Origin: an uncultured Acetobacteraceae bacterium
Lineage (GTDB): Bacteria; Pseudomonadota; Alphaproteobacteria; Acetobacterales; Acetobacteraceae
Assembly (NCBI GenBank): GCA_903895595.1
Contig: CAITUP010000013.1
Span: 1-34,060, forward strand
Direction: 5' to 3'
Length of the DNA stretch: 34,060 nt
In this document: positions 1 through 9,587 of the stretch, piece after piece
Position numbering within the stretch: the first letter of the stretch is position 1
Layout of the letters: the number at the start of each line of letters is the position of its first letter
Notes under the pieces: generated by a model
Seen by the model: the letters and a program-made list of their open reading frames with translations, nothing else
Told to the model about the DNA's origin: nothing
The model's database searches: none
Program-made: the position numbers and the translations under genes

Positions 1-1388
1 TACAACGGCGGCAAAAAGAAAAAATTATAGGCCAATACCGCGCCCAGGCTGGCGAATAGAGAGGGCCACAGCCCGTCCCGTGCCGCGCTGATCAGAATGG
101 CGGTGAGGAACACCAGCGGTACGTTGGTGACATCGAACCAATGCCGCAGCGCCATCGCGACGGGTATCGCGGCGATGACCGGCAGGGAACTCATAATATA
201 CGGTGTCACCTGGGGCGCGCGTGCCAAGGTTTCGGCGATGCGATCGGCAGCCTCGGAACCCTCGCCGTCCGCCCTCGCTTCCACCACATGGATATCGATC
301 CCGCCGGCATGCGCGATCATGCGTTTGACGATGGAACCGGCAAGCAATCGCCGCCAGGCCGGCTTATCGGATTTGCCCAGCACGATCGTGGTGACATTGT
401 TCGCGCGCGCATAGTCGATGACCGTTTCGACGACGTCGGCACCGGGGAGCGGCACCGGCTCCCCACCCAATCGTTGCGCCAGGCGCAGCGCGGCGGCGGC
501 GCTGTCCCGTTCCGCATCCGATGCCCGCACCGTTTCGACGGCGACTGCCGACCAGGGCGCGCGCAGCTGATCCGCCAACCGTTTCGCGTGCCGCACCGTG
601 GCGCTGGCCTTGGGGCCGCCTTCGACGCACACCAGCAAACGGGCACCGGCGGGCCAGGGGCCTTGAATGGCGTGGCTGCGCATGTAGTCGACCATTTGGT
701 TGTCGACCCGTTGCGCCGTCCGCCGCAGCGCCAACTCGCGCAGCGCGGTCAGATTGCCTGGCTGAAAATAATGCTGAATGGCACGTTCGGCCTGCTTGGG
801 GACGTAGACCTTGCCCTCGCGCAGGCGCTGGATCAGATCGCCGGGAGTGAGATCGACCAGCTCGATATCGTCGGCGCTTTCGATGACCGAATCCGGAACC
901 GTTTCACGCACCCGGATCCGGGTGATGCGCGCCACGACGTCGTTCAGGCTTTCGACGTGCTGGATATTCAGCGTGGTGTAGACATCGATGCCGGCGGTCA
1001 GCAGTTCGTCGACATCGAGATACCGTTTCGGATGGCGGCTGCCGGGCACATTGGTGTGCGCGAGTTCGTCGACCAGCACGAGTTTCGGATGGCGCGCCAG
1101 GATGGCGTCGAGATCCATTTCCTCGAGCTGGTAGCCTTTGTACCCGACGACGTGACGGGGAATCGTCTCCAGCCCCTTGGCCAAAGCCTCGGTTTCCACC
1201 CGTCCGTGAGTCTCCACCACGCCGACGACCAGATCGATGCCCTCGGCGTGGCGCGCCCGTGCGGCGGACAGCATTTCGTAAGTTTTTCCGACCCCGGGTG
1301 CCGCACCGAGGAAGATCTTGAGCCTGCCCCGGTGCGCGCGCGCAACCTCCCGCAACAGGGCGTCGGGAGATGGGCGAAGATCGCTCAT
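1..1388 (-). CDS. kdpD: Sensor histidine kinase KdpD, N-terminal part (cut by window edge)
   Basis: This is the membrane sensor kinase that, with KdpE, controls the kdp potassium-uptake operon. The visible 462 residues start with the cytoplasmic KdpD domain: Walker A GAAPGVGKT at residues 28-36 and a Walker-B-like LVLVDELAHTNVPGSRHP near residue 100. A universal-stress-protein-like domain follows (about 250-370), and then the first membrane segments of the DUF4118 region, ending at the typical YNFFFLPP motif at the window edge. The histidine kinase core and any kdpE would lie to the left, outside the window. The ATG at 1388 lies 15 bp after the kdpC stop, which fits one operon; no strong ribosome binding site is seen before it. 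Family assignment is firm. Confidence 0.96.
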   Translation of the reverse strand, partial: MSDLRPSPDALLREVARAHRGRLKIFLGAAPGVGKTYEMLSAARARHAEGIDLVVGVVETHGRVETEALAKGLETIPRHVVGYKGYQLEEMDLDAILARHPKLVLVDELAHTNVPGSRHPKRYLDVDELLTAGIDVYTTLNIQHVESLNDVVARITRIRVRETVPDSVIESADDIELVDLTPGDLIQRLREGKVYVPKQAERAIQHYFQPGNLTALRELALRRTAQRVDNQMVDYMRSHAIQGPWPAGARLLVCVEGGPKASATVRHAKRLADQLRAPWSAVAVETVRASDAERDSAAAALRLAQRLGGEPVPLPGADVVETVIDYARANNVTTIVLGKSDKPAWRRLLAGSIVKRMIAHAGGIDIHVVEARADGEGSEAADRIAETLARAPQVTPYIMSSLPVIAAIPVAMALRHWFDVTNVPLVFLTAILISAARDGLWPSLFASLGAVLAYNFFFLPPL

Positions 1389-1403
1389 GGACGTGCCGGG
1401 GTG

Positions 1404-2009
1404 TTACCGCGCCCCCAAGGCGTCCAAAGCCAAATTGAGTTGCAGCACATTGACATGCGGCTCCCCGACGATGCCGGCAATGCGGGGCGTGGTTTGCGCC
1501 GCCACCAACTGCCGGACCCGATCTTCCGCCAATTCGCGTGCTTTGGCCACACGGGGTATTTGGAACAGAGCGGCGGCCGGAGAGATATCGGGGTCGAGGC
1601 CACTGGCGGATGCCGTCACCAGATCGACCGGGACCGCATGACCGGGGTTCTCCTCGGCCAGCGCGGCCGCATCGGCCTTCACGCGGTCCACCAGCGCCTG
1701 CGATGTCGGCCCGAGGTTGGAGCCACCGGAATTCGCCGCGTTATAGGGGGCCGGCACCGTTTTGGTGGCATCGTTCGGGTCGGTATCCGTGGTCGCCGAG
1801 GGTCGGCCATGGAAGTACTTCGCGGCCGTGAAGTGCTGTCCGATCAATTCGGACCCAAGTGTCTTGCCATCCCGCACGATCAAGCTGCCATTGGCTTGGT
1901 GCGGGAACAGCACCTGGGCCAGGCCGGTCATCGCCAGCGGGTAGGCCAGTCCGGTGAGGATCGTCATCAGCACGATCGTCGCGATGGCGGGGCGGATTTG
2001 TTGTAACAT
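1404..2009 (-). CDS. kdpC: Potassium-transporting ATPase subunit KdpC
   Basis: KdpC is the small single-span subunit of the KdpFABC potassium pump that helps ATP binding and assembly of the complex. The 201-residue protein has one N-terminal membrane helix (about residues 8-30) and the family motif [10 protein letters not shown] in the periplasmic or peripheral part, close to the usual length of about 190-200. An AAGGAT ribosome binding site lies 8 nt before the ATG. The gap to the kdpB stop is 12 bp, consistent with polycistronic expression. The gene appears intact. Confidence 0.97.
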   Translation of the reverse strand: MLQQIRPAIATIVLMTILTGLAYPLAMTGLAQVLFPHQANGSLIVRDGKTLGSELIGQHFTAAKYFHGRPSATTDTDPNDATKTVPAPYNAANSGGSNLGPTSQALVDRVKADAAALAEENPGHAVPVDLVTASASGLDPDISPAAALFQIPRVAKARELAEDRVRQLVAAQTTPRIAGIVGEPHVNVLQLNLALDALGAR

Positions 2010-2021
2010 GGTGAAAAATCC

Positions 2022-4154
2022 TTACGCGAGACCGGTAGCGGTCACGAACATGTCGATCAGTTTGATGCCGATGAACGGCGCGACAATGCCGCCGAGGCCG
2101 TAGATCAGCAGGTTTCGGCGCAGCAGCGCGGCGGCACCGATCGGGCGGTAAGCGATACCTTTCAGGGCCAGCGGGATCAGCGCGACGATAATCAGCGCGT
2201 TGAAGACGATCGCCGACAGGATCGCGCTTCGCGGGTTCCCCAAATGCATGACGTTCAGCGCCTGGAGCTGCGGGTAGAACGCGATGAACATCGCCGGGAT
2301 CATGGCGAAATACTTCGCTACGTCGTTGGTGATGGAGAACGTGGTCAAAGCGCCTCGGGTCATCAGCAGTTGTTTGCCGATTTCCACGATCTCGATCAGC
2401 TTGGTGGGATCGCTGTCGAGATCGACCATGTTGCCGGCTTCCCGCGCCGCCATGGTGCCGGTGTTCATCGCCACGCCCACGTCGGCCTGCGCCAGTGCCG
2501 GTGCGTCGTTGGTGCCGTCGCCGCACATCGCCACCAGCTTGCCCTGCGCCTGCTCATCGCGGATCAGTTTCAGTTTGGTTTCCGGCGTGGCCTGCGCCAG
2601 GAAATCGTCCACGCCGGCCTCGGCCGCGATCGCCGCGGCGGTCAGCGCATTGTCGCCGGTGATCATCACGGTACGGATGCCCATGCGGCGCAGTTCGTTG
2701 AATCGTTCCCGGATACCGCCTTTCACGATGTCCTTCAGGTAGATCACGCCGAGCAGGCAGCCGTCCCGAGCAACCGCGAGCGGGGTGCCGCCCGCTTTGG
2801 CGATTTCCTCCGATTTCGCGGTGAGTTCCCGCACCGCCGCATCCGACACCGTCGGACGCAGCGTCGTGGCGACGCTACCATTCCTCTCACCGCTGTCGAC
2901 ATTCGCTCGGACCCACGCCAGCACGGCGTCGACGGCACCTTTTCGGATCGACGATCCGGCGAGGTCGATTCCCGACAAGCGGGTTTGCGCGGAGAAGGGA
3001 ATGAAGTGCGCATCCATCGGCGCCATTTCGCGGCCGCGGATGGCATATTTCTCCTTGGCGAGAACGACGATCGAGCGTCCCTCCGGCGTCTCGTCCGGCA
3101 ATGACGCGAGCTGCGCCGCGTCCGCCAGTTCCGTCGGGCCGATCCCGCTCAACGCGAAGAATTCGGTTGCTTGCCGGTTGCCTAGGGTAATGGTGCCGGT
3201 CTTGTCCAAGAGCAGGGTATCCACGTCACCCGCTGCTTCCACCGCGCGACCGGACATCGCCAGCACGTTGAAGCGCACCAACCGGTCCATGCCGGCGATG
3301 CCGATGGCCGACAGCAGTGCACCGATCGTGGTCGGGATGAGCGCCACGAACAGCGCCACCAGGATCGTCACCGGGATCGCTCCACCGGCATAGGCCGCGA
3401 AGCTGGGAATCGTCGCCACCGCGAACACGAAGACGATCGTCAGCCCGGCGAGCAGGATGTTCAGCGCGATTTCATTCGGGGTCTTCTGCCGTTCCGCGCC
3501 TTCCACCAACGCAATCATGCGATCGAGGAAGGTGGAGCCTTGCGCGGCGGTAATTCGGACCACGATCCAGTCCGACAGGACCCGAGTGCCGCCGGTGACG
3601 GCGGAGCGGTCTCCGCCCGACTCCCGGATCACGGGCGCCGATTCACCGGTGATGGCAGATTCGTCGACGGACGCGATGCCCTCGATGACTTCGCCGTCGC
3701 TGGGGATCAGGTCCCCGACCTCGACCAGCACGATATCGCCTTGTGCCAGATCGGGTGCGGCCACGGATTGAAACAGGCCCTTGGGATCGTACCGCCCGTC
3801 GCTGCCTTGCAGCAACCGCTTGGCCTGCGTTTCGGTTCGGGCCTTCCGCAATGTCGCGGCCTGCGCCTTGCCGCGTCCCTCCGCCACCGCTTCGGCGAAG
3901 TTGGCGAAGATCACCGTAATCCAAAGCCAGAGCACGATCTGTACCGTGAAGCTTACGTAGGCAGCGCCGGACAAAATGTCGCGGATGCAGATGGCGGTCG
4001 TCAGGGCCGCCACCACTTCCACCACGAACATCACGGGGTTTCGGATCATCTGCCGCGGATCGAGCTTGGTCAGCGATTGCCGGATGGCCGGCGCGAGGAT
4101 CGCCGGATCCATAATGCTGGATTGGGCGTCGCGCGATTTGGTTCGCATGTCCAT
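2022..4154 (-). CDS. kdpB: Potassium-transporting P-type ATPase catalytic subunit KdpB
   Basis: KdpB hydrolyses ATP to drive K+ import through KdpA. The 710 residues carry the P-type ATPase signatures: TGES in the actuator domain, the phosphorylation loop DKTGTIT, the hinge motif [10 protein letters not shown], and several hydrophobic membrane helices at both ends. The length is slightly above the common 680-690 because of an N-terminal extension. Two in-frame ATGs (4154 and 4148) compete, and both lie immediately after the kdpA stop with a 1-bp gap for the first, suggesting translational coupling. The Shine-Dalgarno match is weak, which fits coupling. Confidence 0.97.
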   Translation of the reverse strand: MDMRTKSRDAQSSIMDPAILAPAIRQSLTKLDPRQMIRNPVMFVVEVVAALTTAICIRDILSGAAYVSFTVQIVLWLWITVIFANFAEAVAEGRGKAQAATLRKARTETQAKRLLQGSDGRYDPKGLFQSVAAPDLAQGDIVLVEVGDLIPSDGEVIEGIASVDESAITGESAPVIRESGGDRSAVTGGTRVLSDWIVVRITAAQGSTFLDRMIALVEGAERQKTPNEIALNILLAGLTIVFVFAVATIPSFAAYAGGAIPVTILVALFVALIPTTIGALLSAIGIAGMDRLVRFNVLAMSGRAVEAAGDVDTLLLDKTGTITLGNRQATEFFALSGIGPTELADAAQLASLPDETPEGRSIVVLAKEKYAIRGREMAPMDAHFIPFSAQTRLSGIDLAGSSIRKGAVDAVLAWVRANVDSGERNGSVATTLRPTVSDAAVRELTAKSEEIAKAGGTPLAVARDGCLLGVIYLKDIVKGGIRERFNELRRMGIRTVMITGDNALTAAAIAAEAGVDDFLAQATPETKLKLIRDEQAQGKLVAMCGDGTNDAPALAQADVGVAMNTGTMAAREAGNMVDLDSDPTKLIEIVEIGKQLLMTRGALTTFSITNDVAKYFAMIPAMFIAFYPQLQALNVMHLGNPRSAILSAIVFNALIIVALIPLALKGIAYRPIGAAALLRRNLLIYGLGGIVAPFIGIKLIDMFVTATGLA

Positions 4155-4155
4155 G

Positions 4156-5877
4156 TCAGTTACTCGTGTTGAAAAGGGTGCCCGCTTGCATCGCCAGGTG
4201 CTCGACCACCGGGCCGAGGGCGAGGGAGGGCAGGAAAGTCAGGCCGCCGGTAATCAGGATCACGCCCACCACCAGCCCAACGAACAGACCGCCATCGGTC
4301 GGGAACGTCCCGGCCGAGATCGGCACGATCTTTTTGCGCACCAACGACCCGGCGATCGCCAGCATCGGCACGATCATCAGGAACCGGCCGATGAACATCG
4401 CCAAACCCAGGGTGCCGTTCCAGAACGGCACGTTGGCGGACAGCCCGGCGAAGGCGCTGCCATTGTTGCCGGTGGCCGAGACGTAGGCGTACAGCGCCTC
4501 ACTGAAGCCGTGCGGCCCGGCGTTGGCCATCGCGTCCGTGCCGGCGGGAACGACCACCGCCAGCGCGGTGAATCCCAACATTGAAAGCGGCAGGATCAGG
4601 ATGCCGAGCATCGCCATCTTGACCTCCTTCGCTTCCAGCTTCTTGCCAAGATACTCGGGGGTGCGTCCGACCATCAGGCCAGCGACGAACATCGCGACGA
4701 TCACGAACAGCAACATCCCGTACAGGCCGGAGCCGACGCCGCCGTAGACGATTTCGCCAAGCATGATGTTAATCATCGGCACCATGCCACCGAGCGGCAT
4801 CAGGCTATCGTGCATATTGTTGACGGCACCGCAGGATGCGTCGGTCGTGATGGTGGTGAACAACGCCGAATTGGCGATTCCGAACCGGACCTCTTTCCCC
4901 TCCATATTGCCGCCTGTGGGATCCACGTGCAGCGCGGCGAAGGCAGGATTACCGGCGGCCTCGGCCCAATAGGTCGTGGCAGTGCCGGCCAGGAACAGCA
5001 GGCCCATCACGGCGAAGATCGCCCAACCCTGCCGTTGATTGCCCACCATACGGCCGAACACATTGGTCAAGCCGGCACCGATGGAGAAAATCAGCAGGAT
5101 TTGGAGGAGATTGGTCAGCGCCGAGGGGTTTTCGAACGGATGCGCCGAGTTGGCGTTGAAGAATCCGCCGCCGTTGGTGCCGAACATCTTTATCAATTCC
5201 TGAGACGCGACCGGCCCCTGGGCGATGAGTTGTTTGGCCCCCTCCTGGGTCGTGACTTCGGTGTACGCGTTCAGGTTCTGCGGTACGCCCAACCAGACGA
5301 AAACCAACGTTCCGACGATACTGACCGGCAACAGGATGTACAGCGTGCAGCGGGTCAGATCGACCCAGAAATTGCCGATCGTGTCGGCCGACCGGCGCGC
5401 GAACCCGCGGATGAGCGCGATCGCCAGCGCGATGCCGGTGGCGGCACTCATGAAGTTATGCACCGTCAACCCGGCCATCTGCACCAGGTAGCTCATCGTC
5501 GTTTCCGGCACATAAGATTGCCAGTTGGTATTGGTGACGAAGCTGACCGAGGTGTTGAACGACAGATCGGGCGAGACCGGATCGAAATTCCGCGGATTGA
5601 ACGGCAGCGCGGCCTGCAACCGTTGCAGCCCGTACAGGGTTACGAAACCCGCGAACGTGAAAGCCAGCATGGCAACCGCGTATGCCACCCAATGCTGCTC
5701 GCGGGTTTCATCGACTCCGCTCAGCCGGTACAGCCCGCGTTCGATCGGCCGCAGCACCGGTGTGAGCGGTGTTGGCACGCCTTCGAACACGCGGGTCATG
5801 TAGTAACCGAACGGTTTGGTCAGCAGTATGAGCAGAGCGCAATACAATGCGATCTGCAGCCAGCCATTGATGGTCAT
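4156..5877 (-). CDS. kdpA: Potassium-transporting ATPase channel subunit KdpA
   Basis: KdpA is the potassium-channel-like subunit that binds and conducts K+ in the KdpFABC complex. The 573-residue protein is highly hydrophobic with about ten membrane helices. It contains the four filter-like regions expected of the family: [43 protein letters not shown] and [12 protein letters not shown]. The length matches the family (about 560-600). The ATG at 5877 follows kdpF by about 30 bp and the stop precedes kdpB by one base, so it belongs to the kdp operon. No damage is seen. Confidence 0.98.
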   Translation of the reverse strand: MTINGWLQIALYCALLILLTKPFGYYMTRVFEGVPTPLTPVLRPIERGLYRLSGVDETREQHWVAYAVAMLAFTFAGFVTLYGLQRLQAALPFNPRNFDPVSPDLSFNTSVSFVTNTNWQSYVPETTMSYLVQMAGLTVHNFMSAATGIALAIALIRGFARRSADTIGNFWVDLTRCTLYILLPVSIVGTLVFVWLGVPQNLNAYTEVTTQEGAKQLIAQGPVASQELIKMFGTNGGGFFNANSAHPFENPSALTNLLQILLIFSIGAGLTNVFGRMVGNQRQGWAIFAVMGLLFLAGTATTYWAEAAGNPAFAALHVDPTGGNMEGKEVRFGIANSALFTTITTDASCGAVNNMHDSLMPLGGMVPMINIMLGEIVYGGVGSGLYGMLLFVIVAMFVAGLMVGRTPEYLGKKLEAKEVKMAMLGILILPLSMLGFTALAVVVPAGTDAMANAGPHGFSEALYAYVSATGNNGSAFAGLSANVPFWNGTLGLAMFIGRFLMIVPMLAIAGSLVRKKIVPISAGTFPTDGGLFVGLVVGVILITGGLTFLPSLALGPVVEHLAMQAGTLFNTSN

Positions 5878-5906
5878 GGTTCAGGTTCCCTAGGGGTGGC
5901 CCGTCG

Positions 5907-5996
5907 TCAGAAGCGTTCTGGACGGATCAGGGCGTAGACGAGGTAGACCAGCAGGCCGATCGTGACGATCGCGCCAAGCGTCAGATCGAGTGTCAT
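5907..5996 (-). CDS. kdpF: KdpF small stabilising subunit of the K+ ATPase
   Basis: This 29-residue single-span peptide matches KdpF in size, position (directly before kdpA) and pattern: a short polar start, a hydrophobic helix with GLLVYLVYALI, and a final RPERF. KdpF stabilises the KdpABC complex in the membrane. A GAGGA ribosome binding site lies 8 nt upstream and overlaps the end of the preceding 27-codon ORF, suggesting coupled translation. The gene is easily missed because of its size. Confidence 0.9.
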   Translation of the reverse strand: MTLDLTLGAIVTIGLLVYLVYALIRPERF

Positions 5997-6006
5997 GCCG
6001 GTGTCC

Positions 6007-6090
6007 TCACAAACGGTCGCAGGCGAGCGCGTACAGCACGCACACGCCGAGGAAGGCGGCACCGATCAGGATGTAAAGAATATCGAGCAT
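6007..6090 (-). CDS. 27-residue membrane peptide leading the kdp operon
   Basis: A 27-codon ORF with an AGGAG ribosome binding site 8 nt before its ATG and a stop 10 bp before the kdpF start. The product has a short acidic start, one hydrophobic helix (LYILIGAAFLGVCVLYALA) and a polar CDRL tail. From memory, similar tiny ORFs precede kdpF in other alphaproteobacteria and are often mislabelled; that is recollection, not a search result. It may be an additional small subunit or a KdpF-like paralogue. Good initiation signals and the coupling to kdpF support a real gene; the function is unknown. Confidence 0.7.
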   Translation of the reverse strand: MLDILYILIGAAFLGVCVLYALACDRL

Positions 6091-6239
6091 GGGGAGTCTC
6101 CTGGGTGCGATCCAGATAGAACGATCCGCATAGCCATTCGATGTCGGTCGTGACGGACCGGAATATAGACCGCATATAGACGGCAGCCCGAGTCCGCATT
6201 GACGCGACTCAAAAATCGAAGTCGGTCGACTTGTCGCTG
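6091..6239 (-). promoter_or_regulatory. Probable kdp promoter and leader region
   Basis: This 149-bp gap separates the radC stop from the first kdp ORF on the same strand. On the minus strand it holds a tandem pair of GTCTATAT boxes 11 bp apart, a plausible place for a promoter or KdpE site, but no clear -35/-10 pair was recognised. KdpE control is known for the system; the exact site here is inference. Confidence 0.4.
6211..6232 (-). terminator. Weak intrinsic terminator after radC
   Basis: On the minus strand a short stem AAGTC/GACTT with a 4-nt loop is followed by CGATTTTT, 8 bp past the radC stop. The stem is short, so it is only a modest candidate for separating map-radC transcription from kdp. 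Confidence 0.4.
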
Positions 6240-6992
6240 CTAAAGTAATCCCTCCCGCTGGAAACTCAGCCAGCGGTTCCCCGCGACGATGACATGATCC
6301 AGGAGTTTGATACCGAGTGCCGCCGCCGCACGCTGCACGGCCTGGGTCATGGCCAAGTCTTCGCGCGACGCCGTGGGATCGCCGCTGGGGTGGTTATGTA
6401 CCAGCAGGATCGCCGTCGCGTTCAGTTCCAGCGCACGCCGGACGACTTCGCGGGGATAGATCATGGTCGCGTTGACGGTGCCGCGCACCTGCACTTCGTC
6501 GGCCAACAGCCGGTTCTTCGAGTCCATGAACAGCACACGGGCCTGTTCGACCTTCTCGCGCGCCAGCATCGCGATCAGGTAGTCCATCAGCCGCCCCCAA
6601 TCCTTCAACACCGGCTGTTCCCGCACCTCGTCGCGTAGCAGACGCAGCGCCGCCGCCTGCGCCAACTTCAACGCCGCCGCGCCTGCCTCCCCCACTCCCT
6701 CCACCGACAGCAGTTCGGCTGGCGCGGCCGAGACCGACGCGGCGAAGGTACCAAACCGATCCAGAAGCAGGCGCGCCACCGGTTTGGTGTCCCTCCGCGG
6801 CAGAGCGAGGAACAGCAGCATCTCCAGCATTTCGTGATCGGCCAGCGCCTCCGGCCCGGCGCGCAACAGGCGCGTCCGCATGCGGGACCGATGCCCCTCG
6901 GTCCCGTGCACCATCGTCGCATGGGGCTGTTCGATCGTGTCGAACAGGCTGCCCGCCTCCGCCAGCCCTGTATTCCGTGTCCGCGCGCGCAT
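6240..6992 (-). CDS. radC: RadC family JAMM/MPN domain protein
   Basis: RadC-family protein of 250 residues from the ATG at 6992, chosen because GGAGG lies 7 nt upstream; a TTG at 7016 would add 8 residues without a good site. The N-terminal half has the helix-hairpin-helix-like region (LLSVEGVGEAGAAALKLA), and the C-terminal half has the JAMM metal motif HNHPSGDPTASRED (H199, H201, S209, D212), with the upstream acidic residue in LADEVQVRG. The family is historically named for DNA repair, but its biochemical role is unsettled. It follows map by 56 bp on the same strand, probably as one transcript. Confidence 0.95.
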   Translation of the reverse strand: MRARTRNTGLAEAGSLFDTIEQPHATMVHGTEGHRSRMRTRLLRAGPEALADHEMLEMLLFLALPRRDTKPVARLLLDRFGTFAASVSAAPAELLSVEGVGEAGAAALKLAQAAALRLLRDEVREQPVLKDWGRLMDYLIAMLAREKVEQARVLFMDSKNRLLADEVQVRGTVNATMIYPREVVRRALELNATAILLVHNHPSGDPTASREDLAMTQAVQRAAAALGIKLLDHVIVAGNRWLSFQREGLL

Positions 6993-7048
6993 CGAAGCGC
7001 CTCCGCCATCTGCCAAGACGGCGGAGCCTACCGAACAAAGGTTACCAA

Positions 7049-7855
7049 TTAGCTAACGCCGAAGGGGGGTTTGTGCATTCCGGAGGGGGAAAGGGTGAAA
7101 ATTTCGCACCCATCCTCGGTCACGCCGATCATATGCTCGAACTGCGCCGACAGGCTGCGGTCCCGGGTAACGGCTGTCCAGCCGTCGTCGAGCACCTTCA
7201 CCTCCGGCCGGCCGGCGTTCACCATCGGCTCGATCGTGAAGAACATGCCGGGTTTCAACACCGGGCCTTCGCCGGGGCGGCCGAAATGCAGGACGTTCGG
7301 AGGCTCATGGAAACGGCGGCCGATGCCGTGGCCGCAGAAATCGCGGACGACGCTGAATCGGTGGCTTTCCACATAAGTCTGAATCGTGTGCCCGATGTCG
7401 CCCAAGGTCTTGCCCGGCTTCACCGCGCGCACGCCGCGCATCAGCGACTCGTAGGTCACATCGATCAAATTGCGCGCCCGCGTGGACGGCGTGCCGGCGG
7501 CGTACATGCGGGAGGAATCGCCGTGCCACCCGTCCAGAATCACGGTCACATCGATGTTGACGATGTCCCCGTTCTCCAGCTTCCGCTCGCCGGGGATGCC
7601 GTGGCAGACGACGTGATTGATCGACGTGCAGATGGATTTCGGGAATCCGCGATAGTTCAGCGGCGCGGAAATCGCCCCGCGTTCGGTCACGAAGTCATGG
7701 CACAGCTTGTCCAGAGCGCCGGTGGTCACGCCCGGACGCACATGGGCGTGGATCATGTCCAGCGTCTCGGCCGCCAGACGCCCCGCCGCGCGCATCCCGG
7801 CGAAATCCTCCGGCCGGTGTATCGTGATGCGCCTCGTGTCGGCCCCGCCGTCCAT
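7049..7855 (-). CDS. map: Type I methionine aminopeptidase
   Basis: Removes the N-terminal methionine from nascent proteins. The 268 residues contain the five expected metal ligands in order: Asp in VNIDVT, Asp in HGDSS, His in GHGIGRRFH, Glu in TIEPMV and Glu in AQFEHM. The ATG at 7855 is preferred because GGAG lies 7 nt upstream and the product length is normal; an in-frame upstream start at 7930 would add 25 unlikely residues. It is transcribed away from the M19 dipeptidase gene and leads the map-radC unit. Confidence 0.97.
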   Translation of the reverse strand: MDGGADTRRITIHRPEDFAGMRAAGRLAAETLDMIHAHVRPGVTTGALDKLCHDFVTERGAISAPLNYRGFPKSICTSINHVVCHGIPGERKLENGDIVNIDVTVILDGWHGDSSRMYAAGTPSTRARNLIDVTYESLMRGVRAVKPGKTLGDIGHTIQTYVESHRFSVVRDFCGHGIGRRFHEPPNVLHFGRPGEGPVLKPGMFFTIEPMVNAGRPEVKVLDDGWTAVTRDRSLSAQFEHMIGVTEDGCEIFTLSPSGMHKPPFGVS

Positions 7856-7959
7856 ACAAAAACTCCGTCCACCATATATCTCCGCAACATGCTCATACGG
7901 GGCCAGGGTTGCAAGACGGCGGATAGCCAAGCTGCGTTGCGCCGGGTAAATCGGTACCC

Positions 7960-8892
7960 ATGATAATCGACATGCACACTCATGCGGGCCGGCCCCGCCG
8001 CACCGGCGATGTGGACCGGTCCGTGCTCGCCACCATGGCGCCGGCCGGCGTGGGCGCGGCCGTGGTGTCCGCCATCGCCGATATCCCGATGATCCGTCGC
8101 AATCCGGAAACGAAGCGGCTGGAGAAATTCCGCGACGGCGTCCCCGGGGAATGCATGGACGCCGTCGACAGCTACCTGACCAGCTTCGAAGCCGCCGGCA
8201 TGCGCATCTCGCGGGAGCCGCACGAGATCCACGTCGACGATCCGTCGCTGGTGCTGGCGATCGAGGGCTGCGACTTCCTGGAAGGCGATCTGGACCGCCT
8301 GAACCTGATGGAACAGCGCGGCGTGCGCAGCATCCAGCTGACGCATTATCTGGTGAACGAAACCGGCGACATTCAGACCGAACCGCCCGTCCATGGCGGC
8401 CTGACGCCGTTCGGTGCCGACGCCGTCCGCCGCATGAACCGCCTCGGCATCATCGTCGATGTCGCCCATTGCTCCGAGGATACCGTCAAAGGCGTCGTCG
8501 CCGCCGCGACCAGGCCGATCCTCTGCACCCATGCCAATCTCAAGGAGCCCGGCCATCCCGACGGGGATCATCCGCGCTACCTCAGCCCCGACTACGCGCG
8601 CATGGTGGTCGAAACCGACGGCGTCATCGGCGCCTGGATCGCGGTGCTCTGGCGGGAGAAACTGCCCGGCATGATCCGCCAACTGTTCCGCACCATCGAC
8701 GCGGTCGGCATCGATCACGTCGGCATCGGCACCGACCTCCCGGCCGGCACCGCCGCGACCGAAATGCCCAACTTCGCTCGTCACCCCGAGCTGATCGCGG
8801 CGATGCGGGACCGTGGGATGACGGCGGAGGAAGTGGAGAAAGTCTGCTCCGGCAACTGGCTGCGCGTTTTCCGTAAGGTCCGCGGCGCATGA
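7960..8892 (+). CDS. M19 family (membrane/renal-type) dipeptidase
   Basis: A 310-residue zinc dipeptidase of the M19 family, which cleaves dipeptides, some with D-residues. Candidate metal ligands are visible: the HxH motif in IDMHTHAG (H6, H8), E102 in AIEGCDF, H170 in VDVAHCSE, H191 in CTHANLK and D259 in IGTDLPAG. There is no signal peptide, so the enzyme is probably cytoplasmic. The ATG at 7960 has only a weak upstream site; the ATG four codons on is less likely because it would remove part of the first beta strand. The stop overlaps the rpiA start (ATGA), so the two are translationally coupled. The substrate is unknown. Confidence 0.9.
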   Translation: MIIDMHTHAGRPRRTGDVDRSVLATMAPAGVGAAVVSAIADIPMIRRNPETKRLEKFRDGVPGECMDAVDSYLTSFEAAGMRISREPHEIHVDDPSLVLAIEGCDFLEGDLDRLNLMEQRGVRSIQLTHYLVNETGDIQTEPPVHGGLTPFGADAVRRMNRLGIIVDVAHCSEDTVKGVVAAATRPILCTHANLKEPGHPDGDHPRYLSPDYARMVVETDGVIGAWIAVLWREKLPGMIRQLFRTIDAVGIDHVGIGTDLPAGTAATEMPNFARHPELIAAMRDRGMTAEEVEKVCSGNWLRVFRKVRGA

Positions 8893-9587
8893 CCAAGGAC
8901 TCGCAACAGCGCGCCGCCGGCGCGGCGGCCGCTTTATTGGTGGAAAACGACACCATCGTCGGCCTGGGCACCGGGGCCACTGCCTCCTATTTCATCCTCG
9001 CGCTGGTCGAGCGGGTGAAGACCGAGGGATTGCGGATCAAGGCAATCCCCACGTCCAAGCGCAGCGATCAACTCGCGGAAGCCGGCGGCATCGAGCTGAC
9101 CAGCTTCGCGAAAACACGGCGGGTCGATCTGACGGTGGATGGCGCGGACCAGATCCAGCGCGGCACGTTGCATCTTGTCAAAGGCCTGGGCGGTGCGCTG
9201 CTGCGGGAGAAAATCGTCGCCGCCGCCAGCGACCGGCTGGTCATCATCGCGGAGTCCGCCAAGCTGGTGGACCGGTTGGGCGGCCCGATCCCGGTGCCGG
9301 TGGAGGTGGTACGCTTCGGGTGGGAAACCACGGCCGCCCGCCTCGCGGCGTTCGGTTGCGAACCCAAACTCCGCTGGCCCAAAGACGGGAATGAGCCGTT
9401 GGTGACCGAACTCGGCAATTACATTTTGGATTGCGCGTTCCCGCCGATCCTGGACCCGGCGAAGCTGGAGCAGGACCTGTCCCATACGGTCGGGGTGGTC
9501 GAAAGCGGGCTGTTTATCGGGATGGCCGACATGGCGATTGTCGGGACCTCGAAAGGGGTGGAGACGTTGACGCTTAAGACCGGCTAG
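8889..9587 (+). CDS. rpiA: Ribose-5-phosphate isomerase A
   Basis: Interconverts ribose 5-phosphate and ribulose 5-phosphate in the pentose phosphate pathway. The 232 residues show the family blocks GLGTGATASYF (phosphate binding), DGADQI with the catalytic Asp near residue 84, and KGLGGALLREKIVAAAS. The length fits the family. The start overlaps the stop of the M19 dipeptidase by 4 bp. The 3' end overlaps the convergent D,D-carboxypeptidase gene by 14 bp. Confidence 0.97.
   Translation: MTKDSQQRAAGAAAALLVENDTIVGLGTGATASYFILALVERVKTEGLRIKAIPTSKRSDQLAEAGGIELTSFAKTRRVDLTVDGADQIQRGTLHLVKGLGGALLREKIVAAASDRLVIIAESAKLVDRLGGPIPVPVEVVRFGWETTAARLAAFGCEPKLRWPKDGNEPLVTELGNYILDCAFPPILDPAKLEQDLSHTVGVVESGLFIGMADMAIVGTSKGVETLTLKTG

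Noticed and set aside
141-2006. 621-codon open frame on the plus strand across kdpD and kdpC
   Set aside because: It is antisense to two clear genes, lacks any recognisable domain and has the His/Arg/Asp/Gln-rich look of a GC-driven shadow frame.
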